Source of the DNA: an uncultured beta proteobacterium
GTDB lineage: Bacteria > Pseudomonadota > Gammaproteobacteria > Burkholderiales > SG8-39
Length of the DNA stretch: 5,995 nucleotides
Assembly: GCA_903868285.1 (NCBI GenBank)
Contig: CAIPUP010000203.1
Coordinates: forward strand, 1 to 5,995
Direction: 5' to 3'
The notes below the pieces were generated by a model. That model was given only the letters and a program-made list of their open reading frames with translations. It was not told the origin of the DNA and ran no database searches. This document shows positions 1-5,995 of this stretch, in pieces (positions within the stretch are counted from its first letter, which is position 1; the number at the start of each line of letters is the position of its first letter). The translations under genes and the position numbers were made by a program.

Positions 1-2606
1 AGCAGCGAGGTGGCCAGGATTTTGTTGCGCGGCGAATACAGCAGATTGGCGCGCGGCACATGGGTGGCGCAGACCGGCTTGCACTTGCCGCAACGCAGGC
101 AATCCTTGATCGAGTCGGCGATGCTACCGATGGCCGACTGCTCCATGATCAGCGACTCGGTGCCCAGCAGGCTGAACGAGGGCGTGTAGGCCTTGCTCAG
201 ATCGCCGCCCTCGAGCAGCTTGCCGCGATTGAAGCGGCCATGTGGATCGACCTGTTGCTTGTAGGCGCGAAAGGCTTCGATCTCGGCCGGCTCGAGGAAC
301 TCCAGCTTGGTGATGCCGATACCGTGTTCGCCCGATATCACGCCACCGAGCGACTTGGCCAGCGTCATGATGCGCGCCACCGCGGCCTGGGCCGATTGCA
401 GCATGGCGTAATCGTCGGAGTTGACCGGAATGTTGGTGTGCACGTTGCCGTCACCGGCATGCATGTGCAGCGCCACGAATACCCGGCCCTTGAGCACGCG
501 CTGATGTACCTGCTGTGCGCCTTCGAGCACATGCCGGAAGCGCCCGCCTTCGAAGATGCGTTCCAGTTCGGCGCGTAGTTCATCCTTCCAGGACACCCGC
601 AGCGTGTGGTCCTGCAGCAGATCGCACACCTTGCCCTGCGGATGGGAAATTTTTTCCAGCGCCGGTACATAGCGCATGTCGGCCTCGGCCACCGGGCAAT
701 CCAGATGATCGGCCAGCCATTGCCAGCGCGCGCTGCATTGCGCGATCAGCGCCTGCGCCTCGGTCACGCGATCGCGCAGCAGATCGGCCGGCGGGCGGTT
801 GTCTTCGTCGCGCGGCTGCGGCAGATCGCTATCGAACCAGGCTGACAGTTCGCGCAGCAACTGCAGCTTGTTGGCCAGCGACAGCTCGATGTTGATGCGC
901 TCGATGCCGTCGGAGTATTCGCCCAGGCGCTCCAGCGGGATCACCACGTCTTCGTTGATCTTGAAGGCATTGGTATGACGGGCAATCGCTGCAGTACGGC
1001 TGCGATCGGCCCAGAACGTCTTGCGCGCCTCGGCCGACACGGCGATGAAGCCTTCGGCACCACGGGCATTGGCCAGTCGCACCACCTGCGAGCTGACCCG
1101 CGCCACCGCGTCTTCGTCTTCGCCGACGATATCGGCCAGCAACACCATCTTCGGCCGGGCGCTCTGGCCGCTGCTGCGGCGCGCCTTGGTGACATAGCCC
1201 ACGGCCTTGATGTAGCGCTCGTCCAGATGCTCCAGGCCCGCCAGCAGTACCGTGGCAGTGCCATCCCCGCTGCGTCCTGCCGTCAGCAGGTGATCACGGA
1301 TTTCGACAATGGCCGGCACGCTGTCGCGCACCTGGCCGAAGAACTCCAGGCACACGGTACGGGTATGCGCCGGCATGCGATGCAGGATGAAGCGCGCCGA
1401 GGTGATGATGCCGTCGCAGCCTTCCTTCTGGATGCCCGGCAGGCCGGACAGAAACTTGTCGGTGACATCCTTGCCCAGACCGGCTTTGCGAAAGTGTCCG
1501 CCCGGGATGCTGAGCAGCTGCGGCTCGCCCTCGGCCACTGCCATGCTTTGTCCGCCGCGCTGTTCCATGCGCAGCCGTTGAACGGAAAAGCGCACCAGCG
1601 GCACATCGTGAATTTTGCCCAGGTTGTGATCCAGGCGGGTCACCTCCAGCCAGCGCCCGTCGCAGTCCACCATGCGCCAGGAGGCCAGGTTGTCCAGCGC
1701 TGTGCCCCACAGCACCGCCTTCTTGCCGCCGGCATTCATGGCGACATTGCCGCCGATGCAGGAGGCATCGGCCGAGGTGGGATCGCAGGCAAACACGTAG
1801 CCGGCTGCCTCGGCCACTTCCATGGCGCGCTTGGTCACCACACCGGCACCGCAATGCACCGTAGCCACTGGTTGCGCCAGCCCCGGCAGCTGCAGCATCT
1901 CCACGCCCGAAACCCGGTCGAGCTTTTCGGTGTTGATCACTGCCGAACGTGCATCCAGCGGTATTGCGCCACCGGTGTAGCCGGTGCCGCCGCCACGCGG
2001 AATGATGGTGAGATCGAGTTCGATGCAATCGCGCACCAGTGTTGCCACTTCCGCTTCGCTATCGGGATGCAGCACCACAAAGGGATACTCCACCCGCCAG
2101 TCGGTGGCATCGGTGACATGCGACACCCGCGACAGGCCATCGAAGCAGACATTGTCGCGATGTGTGCTGCGGCTTAATCGGCGCAGGCTGCGCCGGCGCG
2201 CCTCGGCCATGCGATCGAACTCAACCGCAAAACTGTCAACGGCGAGCCTTGCACGCTGGATCAGAAAGTCGACACGCTGACGGCGTTGTACAGATTCGGT
2301 GTCCGCGCTGTCGGCAATCTCGTCGCGGCGCTTGCTCACCTCGCGCAGACGATGCTGCATGGCCTCGATCAGCATGCGACGTCGGCGCGGGTTCTCCAGC
2401 AGGTCGTCTTGCAGATAGGGGTTGCGCTGCACTACCCAGATATCGCCCAGCACTTCATACAGCATGCGGGCGCTGCGGCCGGTACGTCGTTCTTCACGCA
2501 ACTGATTCAGTACATCCCAGGCCTCGCCGCCGAGCAGTCGCAGCACGATTTCGCGATCCGAAAACGAGGTGTAGTTGTACGGTATCTCCCGCAGGCGGGT
2601 GGACAT
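1..2606 (-). CDS. DUF3683-type FAD-binding oxidoreductase with 4Fe-4S segment (C-terminal part missing, runs off the window)
   Basis: This frame has no stop from ATG at 2606 to base 1, giving 868 complete codons with the 3' end outside the window. Residues 1-150 form an N-terminal extension typical of the DUF3683 group. The FAD-binding type 4 (PCMH) domain follows, with the glycine-rich loop PRGGGTGYTGG at 203-213 and CIGGNVAMNAGGKK at 283-296. The FAD-oxidase C-terminal domain holds HMHAGDGNVH (714-723, likely metal/substrate histidines), SGEHGIG (758-764) and DPHGRFNRGK (787-796). A ferredoxin-like motif C-x2-C-x2-C-x3-C (C836, C839, C842, C846) begins the Fe-S part. From family knowledge, such proteins oxidise D-2-hydroxyacids (D-lactate, glycolate or D-2-hydroxyglutarate) with FAD and relay electrons through Fe-S clusters; full-length members exceed 1200 residues. 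The substrate here is not determinable. The start is supported by GGAG eight bases upstream and by a one-base overlap with the preceding membrane-protein gene. The assignment as an FAD/Fe-S oxidoreductase is secure. Confidence 0.93.
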   Translation of the reverse strand, partial: MSTRLREIPYNYTSFSDREIVLRLLGGEAWDVLNQLREERRTGRSARMLYEVLGDIWVVQRNPYLQDDLLENPRRRRMLIEAMQHRLREVSKRRDEIADSADTESVQRRQRVDFLIQRARLAVDSFAVEFDRMAEARRRSLRRLSRSTHRDNVCFDGLSRVSHVTDATDWRVEYPFVVLHPDSEAEVATLVRDCIELDLTIIPRGGGTGYTGGAIPLDARSAVINTEKLDRVSGVEMLQLPGLAQPVATVHCGAGVVTKRAMEVAEAAGYVFACDPTSADASCIGGNVAMNAGGKKAVLWGTALDNLASWRMVDCDGRWLEVTRLDHNLGKIHDVPLVRFSVQRLRMEQRGGQSMAVAEGEPQLLSIPGGHFRKAGLGKDVTDKFLSGLPGIQKEGCDGIITSARFILHRMPAHTRTVCLEFFGQVRDSVPAIVEIRDHLLTAGRSGDGTATVLLAGLEHLDERYIKAVGYVTKARRSSGQSARPKMVLLADIVGEDEDAVARVSSQVVRLANARGAEGFIAVSAEARKTFWADRSRTAAIARHTNAFKINEDVVIPLERLGEYSDGIERINIELSLANKLQLLRELSAWFDSDLPQPRDEDNRPPADLLRDRVTEAQALIAQCSARWQWLADHLDCPVAEADMRYVPALEKISHPQGKVCDLLQDHTLRVSWKDELRAELERIFEGGRFRHVLEGAQQVHQRVLKGRVFVALHMHAGDGNVHTNIPVNSDDYAMLQSAQAAVARIMTLAKSLGGVISGEHGIGITKLEFLEPAEIEAFRAYKQQVDPHGRFNRGKLLEGGDLSKAYTPSFSLLGTESLIMEQSAIGSIADSIKDCLRCGKCKPVCATHVPRANLLYSPRNKILATSL

Positions 2607-3463
2607 CAGTGCTGCTCCGGTTCGGTGCTGCTTGGGTTTGTGGCAGGAAAGACCTCGACATAGCTGGGCTGGATCGAGGCGAATACGATGAAGCTCAACA
2701 GCAGCGACAGTATGCCAATGCTAAGCATCATCAGCCCGGCGGCATTGCCTGCTGCGCCAAAGCTGCCGATCAGCATGCCGGCCAGCAGACTGCCGAGGAT
2801 GGCCAGCGCCATCAAGCCCAGGGTGTAAACGGTCGCGGCGCGCCAGTTGCGCAGCGAGGCAAAGAAGCTGAAGAACAAAGCCTTGGCCGGACTCATGCCC
2901 TGCCAGGCCACCAGCATTGGTGCGAACCAGTAGGCCATACCCAGCGGTGTCAGTAGCAGCAAGGCGATCAGGCCGGCCAGTTGTGCCTCGCTGGCATCGA
3001 AGGTGTCCGGCCCCATCGGTTTGCCGCGCTGTCCCATGAATAACTGAAACAGCTGTCCGCCATCGGCCAGTGCGGTGAGGCCAAAGGCCAGGGTCAGCAG
3101 TAAAAAATAGCTCAGCGCCAGCCAGCACAGTGGCCGCATTTGGCGTCGGATTGACTGCATGGATGCAGCGGCTTGTTGCGGCGTTGCCCCGGCGACGATG
3201 TCGGAAAACCACACCACCAGCAGGATGCAAAACGGAAATGAGGCAGTCACCAGCAGGCCGCCCAGCAGCGGTATGGCACTGATCAGCGACACCAGCATCA
3301 GCAGGCTGAGCATCAGCAAGCTCCAGCCAAACGGCCGGCGCAACACCAGTTTCAGTCCCTGCGTCAGCCAGCCCAGGCCCTGACGCGCCGGCACGATGCG
3401 CATCTCGCGCGGTTGTGGCAGCGATGCGATGTGTTCGATGTTGTGCTCGATGTTGTCGCTCAT
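2606..3463 (-). CDS. BPSS1780-family integral membrane protein, function unknown
   Basis: The product has 285 residues. A soluble N-terminus carries the family-like stretch RIVPARQGLGWLTQG (22-36), followed by about six hydrophobic segments at roughly 46-66, 68-90, 112-133, 161-186, 209-233 and 241-264. The C-terminal tail is short and polar. It is expected in the inner membrane. I recognise the architecture as the BPSS1780 group of proteobacterial membrane proteins, for which I know of no established biochemical role. The ATG overlaps the thrB stop as ATGA, which supports this start by translational coupling although no clear Shine-Dalgarno precedes it. An alternative start at Met21 (base 3403) would begin right at the conserved part and remove the repetitive NIEHNIEH lead. 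The stop shares base 2606 with the oxidoreductase start (TGATG). The gene is real; the family name is likely and the function open. Confidence 0.85.
   Translation of the reverse strand: MSDNIEHNIEHIASLPQPREMRIVPARQGLGWLTQGLKLVLRRPFGWSLLMLSLLMLVSLISAIPLLGGLLVTASFPFCILLVVWFSDIVAGATPQQAAASMQSIRRQMRPLCWLALSYFLLLTLAFGLTALADGGQLFQLFMGQRGKPMGPDTFDASEAQLAGLIALLLLTPLGMAYWFAPMLVAWQGMSPAKALFFSFFASLRNWRAATVYTLGLMALAILGSLLAGMLIGSFGAAGNAAGLMMLSIGILSLLLSFIVFASIQPSYVEVFPATNPSSTEPEQH
2615..2618 (-). promoter_or_regulatory. Ribosome binding site of the oxidoreductase gene, embedded in the upstream gene
   Basis: GGAG on the minus strand lies eight bases before the ATG at 2606, within the last codons of the membrane-protein gene. 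Together with the TGATG overlap it supports this start and coupled translation. Confidence 0.65.
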
Positions 3464-4431
3464 GTCAGGCAGTGACTGCTGCTGCGACGCAGACGCAAGA
3501 CACGGAAAAAGTGTTCCGGATCATGGGCATGGGTGAGTTCACCGGCGCGCGGCAGATGAAAATCGTGCAGTCGCGACAGCCAGAAGCGCAGCGCGCCGGC
3601 ACGCAGCATGCCCGGCCAGCATTCGAGCTCGAGAGTATTCAAGGGACGCACCGCACGATAAGCCGCAATCAACGCATCGGCGCGCGCTGCATCCAGTGCG
3701 CCATCGGCCTCAACGCACCAGTCGTTCACCGTGACTGCCAGGTCGTAGAGAAAACTGTCCACGCCGGCGAAGTAGAAATCGATCACGCCACCGAGTCGCG
3801 GCGGTGTTGTGCCGTTGTGTTCCAGGTCGCCCGGTTCATCCCACAACACATTGTCGCGAAACAGATCGGCATGCACGGCGCCTTGTGGCAGACGCTGGCG
3901 CGGCAACCCGGCCTGAAACACCAGCTCGCTGCGCAGCAGGTCCTGGCGGGTGGCATCCAGAAACGGCAGCACCAGCGGGCTGACCTGATGCCACCATTGC
4001 GGGCCGCGCGGATTGATGAGCTTGCCGGGGAAATCGGCGACCGCCAGATGCATGCGTGCCAGCAGCGCGCCGATGATGCGGCAATGTGCAACCACGGGCG
4101 CGGTGACTGGTGTGCCCGGCAGGCGGGTGACGATGCTGGCTGGTTTGCCATTGAGCGTGCCGAGTGCGGTCTGATGCCGGTCCGCTACTGGCGCCGGGCA
4201 GGGGATGCCGCGCGCCGCCAGATGTGACATCAGATCGAGATAGAACGGCAGTTCCTCGGCGCGCAGTTTCTCGAACAGGGTCAGCACATAGCGGCCCTCG
4301 GTGGTGTCGAGAAAATAATTGGTGTTTTCGATGCCGGCGGCGATGCCGCGCAGCCCGGTCAGCGTGCCCAGCGTGTAGCGCTGCAGCCATGTCGCCATGT
4401 CATCAGGGGTGACCGTGGTGAAGACAGACAT
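3460..4431 (-). CDS. thrB: Homoserine kinase, APH-fold type
   Basis: This cytoplasmic enzyme phosphorylates L-homoserine with ATP to O-phospho-L-homoserine, the step before threonine synthase. The 323-residue product matches the usual length of the proteobacterial aminoglycoside-phosphotransferase-fold homoserine kinase, which is unrelated to the GHMP-type ThrB of enterics. Visible features are the nucleotide-loop region GIAAGIENTNYFL (29-41), the strand with RYVLTLFEK (47-55), the catalytic loop HADLFRDN (187-194; D189 catalytic, N194 metal) and the metal-binding GVIDFYFAG (215-223; D218). The N-terminus MSVFTTVTPDD is characteristic of the family, so the ATG at 4431 is chosen even though the bases upstream (GATTGCATC) lack a good Shine-Dalgarno. 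It lies 96 bases downstream of the DUF2782 gene. Its stop overlaps the start of the membrane-protein gene by four bases. Neither a leader peptide nor a threonine attenuator is apparent in the short upstream gap. Confidence 0.96.
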   Translation of the reverse strand: MSVFTTVTPDDMATWLQRYTLGTLTGLRGIAAGIENTNYFLDTTEGRYVLTLFEKLRAEELPFYLDLMSHLAARGIPCPAPVADRHQTALGTLNGKPASIVTRLPGTPVTAPVVAHCRIIGALLARMHLAVADFPGKLINPRGPQWWHQVSPLVLPFLDATRQDLLRSELVFQAGLPRQRLPQGAVHADLFRDNVLWDEPGDLEHNGTTPPRLGGVIDFYFAGVDSFLYDLAVTVNDWCVEADGALDAARADALIAAYRAVRPLNTLELECWPGMLRAGALRFWLSRLHDFHLPRAGELTHAHDPEHFFRVLRLRRSSSHCLT

Positions 4432-4527
4432 GATGCAATCAGGCGATGGCCAAAGTTACTGCGGTGAAGGAAAGGACTACGGAGTTTTCGGCGCAGATTA
4501 CGCCGAGGGTATTGCGGTCGGCTCAGC
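4432..4527 (-). other. 96-base non-coding gap before thrB with a short stem-loop
   Basis: This gap separates the DUF2782 stop from the thrB ATG. It contains a perfect 6-base inverted repeat, TCGGCG and CGCCGA (4506-4501 and 4493-4488 on the minus strand), with a 7-base loop. On the minus strand the stem is followed by AAAAC rather than a T run, so it is not a canonical terminator for the DUF2782 gene. I see no strong promoter boxes, no leader peptide rich in threonine codons and no recognisable riboswitch. Confidence 0.4.
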
Positions 4528-4899
4528 TTAAAACTGCAGGATGCGCCACATCGGTACGCGCAGTGGTGGCGTGGTGGAGTTGTGCAGAGCGTTCTCCTGG
4601 TCGCCGAGCTCTTCGACCAGGTAGTAAACATTGCCGTTTGGCTGCGTAACCTTTACTGCGCGGCGGCCATTCATCACGGTTTCTTCGATCTGTTCGTTGG
4701 CGCCCGGGGTGATGCGGATCGGGCGCTCGGTCAGTTCGTCATCGCGGATGCCCGGCGGCGCTGGCGGCGGCGCGGGCACGGGCTCCAGGCGCGGTGGCTG
4801 CTGCGCAGAGGCCGGCAGTGTGAACAGCGCGCCAAGGCTTAGTAGGGCACTGATGCCCAGCATCGGCAGACTACGAAGAAGGGTAGGGAACCTGTTCAC
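4528..4899 (-). CDS. DUF2782 secreted/periplasmic protein
   Basis: This is a small exported protein of unknown function. From the GTG at 4899 it has 123 residues: a signal peptide with a basic start (NRF..R), a hydrophobic core (about 13-28) and a likely cleavage site ASA|QQ after residue 32. A proline-rich linker (35-50) follows, then a DUF2782-like domain (about 58-123) with VNGR/K-type strand chemistry (MNGRRAVKV), YYLVEE and the typical C-terminal ending VPMWRILQF. I chose the GTG because AGG lies a few bases upstream (AATAGGCAAATCGTG) and the resulting signal peptide has a normal length. The same frame stays open to an ATG at 4998 (156 residues), which would give an unusually long n-region and has no ribosome binding site. 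An ATG at 4863 would give a shorter version. DUF2782 genes commonly sit between polA and thrB in beta- and gammaproteobacteria, as seen here. Gene reality is high; the start is uncertain. Confidence 0.85.
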   Translation of the reverse strand: MNRFPTLLRSLPMLGISALLSLGALFTLPASAQQPPRLEPVPAPPPAPPGIRDDELTERPIRITPGANEQIEETVMNGRRAVKVTQPNGNVYYLVEELGDQENALHNSTTPPLRVPMWRILQF

Positions 4900-4984
4900 G
4901 ATTTGCCTATTCACTGGGACCGGGACTGATTTCAGGGGCTGATCAAGCCATTTGAATGCGGTGGCGAGCCAACGAGAAAGCAAC

Positions 4985-5013
4985 ATTGTTAACTGCATTC
5001 ACAATAGCGGCAA
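4985..5013 (-). promoter_or_regulatory. Possible weak sigma-70 promoter upstream of the DUF2782 gene
   Basis: On the minus strand TTGCCG (5013-5008) is followed after 17 bases by AACAAT (4990-4985), matching the -35 and -10 consensus at three and four of six positions. Transcription from it would begin near 4978, giving a leader of roughly 80 bases to the GTG at 4899 and excluding the ATG starts at 4998 and 4986. The local sequence is more AT-rich than its surroundings. The match is weak and could be chance. Confidence 0.2.
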
Positions 5014-5018
5014 GTTTA

Positions 5019-5774
5019 TCAGAGGTTGAGCAGCGATTCTCTCTCTGAGGGCAGGGGCGAGAAGCTGCGGTTCTCATAGTGCTTGAAAATCGCCTCTACG
5101 ATTTCCTGCGGGTCATCCAGCACATGCATGATGGCCATGTCCTCGGGGTTGATCATGCCCTGACCGACCAGGCTGTCCTGCATCCAGTCCAGCAGGCCGC
5201 GCCAGAATGATTCGCCGACCAGAATGATCGGAATGCGGGCGTTCTTGCCGGTCTGAATGAGGGTGAGCACTTCGGTCAGTTCGTCCAGCGTGCCAAAGCC
5301 GCCGGGCATCACCACATAGGCGCTGGAGAATTTCACGAACATCGCCTTGCGCGCAAAAAAATGCCGGAACGACAACGAGATGTCCTGATAGGTGTTGCCA
5401 AACTGCTCGCGCGGCAGTTCGATGTTCAGACCGACCGAGGGTGATTTGCCGGCATGCGCGCCACGGTTGGTGGCTTCCATCACCCCTGGACCGCCGCCGG
5501 AGATGACCGAGAAGCCGGCATCCGATAGCCGTCGTGCAACGTTTTCCGATAGTTCATAGCAGGGGCTGCCGAGCTTGACGCGGGCGCTGCCAAAGATGCT
5601 GACTGCCGGGCGGATGTTGTTCAGTCGTTCAGTCGCTTCGATGAACTCTGACATAATTCCCAGCAGTGACCAGGCCTCACGCGCGCTATTGCTCTGCGCA
5701 GCCAGGCCACCGTCGGCCGGTGTTGGAATTTTGTTGCGATCCGGCCGTATTGTTTTTGCGCTATTTGCGTTCAT
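5019..5774 (-). CDS. LOG-family (TIGR00730-type) Rossmann-fold protein
   Basis: This 251-residue soluble protein belongs to the LOG / lysine-decarboxylase-like family. Its motifs are SIFGSAR (59-65), the nucleotide loop ISGGGPGVMEATNRGA (91-106) and the signature PGGFGTLDE (157-165), which carries the catalytic glutamate. Characterised relatives are phosphoribohydrolases that cleave nucleoside 5'-monophosphates, including cytokinin ribotides, to base and ribose 5-phosphate; the true substrate of this protein is unknown. About 55 N-terminal residues before the Rossmann core form a polar stretch and a helix (AREAWSLLGIMSEFIEATERL), which is usual in the proteobacterial group. The start is the ATG at 5774, with GGAG seven bases upstream. 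An in-frame ATG at 5804 would extend into polA, lacks such a site and adds a non-conserved lead. The gene diverges from polA across 22 bases and is followed 119 bases later by the DUF2782 gene, with which it may be cotranscribed. Old 'lysine decarboxylase' labels for this family are misleading. Confidence 0.93.
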   Translation of the reverse strand: MNANSAKTIRPDRNKIPTPADGGLAAQSNSAREAWSLLGIMSEFIEATERLNNIRPAVSIFGSARVKLGSPCYELSENVARRLSDAGFSVISGGGPGVMEATNRGAHAGKSPSVGLNIELPREQFGNTYQDISLSFRHFFARKAMFVKFSSAYVVMPGGFGTLDELTEVLTLIQTGKNARIPIILVGESFWRGLLDWMQDSLVGQGMINPEDMAIMHVLDDPQEIVEAIFKHYENRSFSPLPSERESLLNL

Positions 5775-5796
5775 GCATACACTCCATCGGAATCCT
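5775..5796. promoter_or_regulatory. 22-base divergent intergenic spacer between the LOG gene and polA
   Basis: The entire gap between the two divergent start codons is 22 bases. It holds both ribosome binding sites: GGAG on the minus strand (5785-5782) for the LOG gene, and a weak GGA on the plus strand (5789-5791) for polA. There is no room for promoters, so each gene's promoter should lie inside the other's 5' coding region or further away. I see no convincing sigma-70 box pair on either strand. Confidence 0.6.
5782..5785 (-). promoter_or_regulatory. Ribosome binding site deciding the LOG gene start
   Basis: On the minus strand GGAG sits seven bases before the ATG at 5774. This good Shine-Dalgarno match favours that start over the in-frame ATG at 5804, which is inside polA. 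Confidence 0.7.
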
Positions 5797-5995
5797 GTGA
5801 GCAAAACGCTCCTGCTCGTCGACGGCTCGTCTTATCTCTACCGGGCGTTTCATGCCATGCCCGACCTGCGCAGCCCGAATGGCGAGCCCACCGGTGCGGT
5901 GTACGGCGTGTTGAATATGCTGCGTCGACTGCTCGCCGATCATAAGGCTGATTACGCAGTCTGCGTGTTCGATGCCAAGGGCAAAACCTTTCGCG
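5797..5995 (+). CDS. polA: DNA polymerase I, N-terminal fragment (runs off the window)
   Basis: The first 66 complete codons of DNA polymerase I are visible, covering the start of the 5'-3' exonuclease (FEN-like) domain that removes RNA primers and damaged strands; the polymerase domain lies outside the window. LLLVDGSSYLYRAFHA (5-20) carries the first metal-binding aspartate (D9), GEPTGAVYGVLNMLR (29-43) is the conserved helix, and VFDAKGKTFR (57-66) holds the second aspartate region (D59). All align by eye with E. coli PolA, where the corresponding residues are D13 and D63. I chose the GTG at 5797, preceded by a modest GGA at 5789-5791, because MSKTLLLVDG is the common beginning in relatives. 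An in-frame ATG at 5773 would add eight residues (MHTLHRNP), would overlap the LOG start codon, and has no ribosome binding site. It is the only plus-strand gene here. Confidence 0.95.
   Translation, partial: MSKTLLLVDGSSYLYRAFHAMPDLRSPNGEPTGAVYGVLNMLRRLLADHKADYAVCVFDAKGKTFR

Noticed and set aside
1294..2028. A 244-codon minus-strand open frame in another phase of the oxidoreductase gene.
   Set aside because: It lies wholly inside the oxidoreductase coding sequence, is rich in Arg, Gly and His, and has no domain signature.
975..2177. A 400-codon open frame on the plus strand.
   Set aside because: It is antisense to the oxidoreductase, whose domains read cleanly through the whole region. The predicted protein is His/Gln/Ala-rich with no recognisable motif, as expected for a shadow frame in GC-rich DNA.
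2162..2956. A 264-codon plus-strand open frame spanning the oxidoreductase and membrane-protein junction.
   Set aside because: It crosses two convincing genes antisense, and no plausible start context or protein family was seen.
3415..4227. A 270-codon plus-strand open frame opposite thrB.
   Set aside because: It overlaps the well-supported homoserine kinase on the other strand and has a composition typical of antisense frames.
5755..5783. A possible polA promoter (TTTGCG, 17 bases, TACACT) on the plus strand.
   Set aside because: The boxes match consensus poorly, and the start point would fall only a few bases before the GTG, removing the ribosome binding site.
5761..5943. A 60-codon minus-strand open frame opposite the start of polA.
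   Set aside because: It is antisense to the conserved exonuclease motifs of polA, lacks family features and uses a different phase from the LOG gene.

Overview
This GC-rich window carries six genes in a compact chromosomal arrangement. It most likely comes from a betaproteobacterium (Rhodocyclales, Nitrosomonadales or Burkholderiales type). This rests on recognising a very large DUF3683-type FAD/Fe-S oxidoreductase, a BPSS1780-type membrane protein, an aminoglycoside-phosphotransferase-fold homoserine kinase, a DUF2782 protein and a LOG-family protein clustered beside polA. No mobile element, tRNA, rRNA, CRISPR array or phage gene is visible. It reads as ordinary core chromosome, and I found no convincing sign of an undescribed system.

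Layout: five genes lie on the minus strand and read from right to left. They are the LOG-family protein (5774-5019), the DUF2782 secreted protein (4899-4528), thrB (4431-3460), the BPSS1780-family membrane protein (3463-2606) and the FAD/4Fe-4S oxidoreductase (2606 to beyond base 1). The oxidoreductase is the largest gene. It is open for its whole 2606 bases and leaves the window before its stop codon, so 868 complete codons of its N-terminal part are seen. On the plus strand, polA (DNA polymerase I) starts at 5797 and runs off the right edge after 66 codons, diverging from the LOG gene across only 22 bases.

Organisation: thrB and the membrane protein overlap by ATGA. The membrane protein and the oxidoreductase overlap by one base (TGATG). 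These three therefore form a tightly coupled translational unit, preceded by 96 bases of non-coding sequence after the DUF2782 gene. Only thrB and polA have a clear pathway assignment, namely threonine biosynthesis and DNA replication/repair. The oxidoreductase probably oxidises a D-2-hydroxyacid and passes electrons to an Fe-S segment, but its substrate cannot be read from the sequence. The roles of the BPSS1780, DUF2782 and LOG-family proteins are not settled. Long open frames antisense to the oxidoreductase, including a 400-codon one at 975-2177, are shadows of its GC-rich coding sequence.
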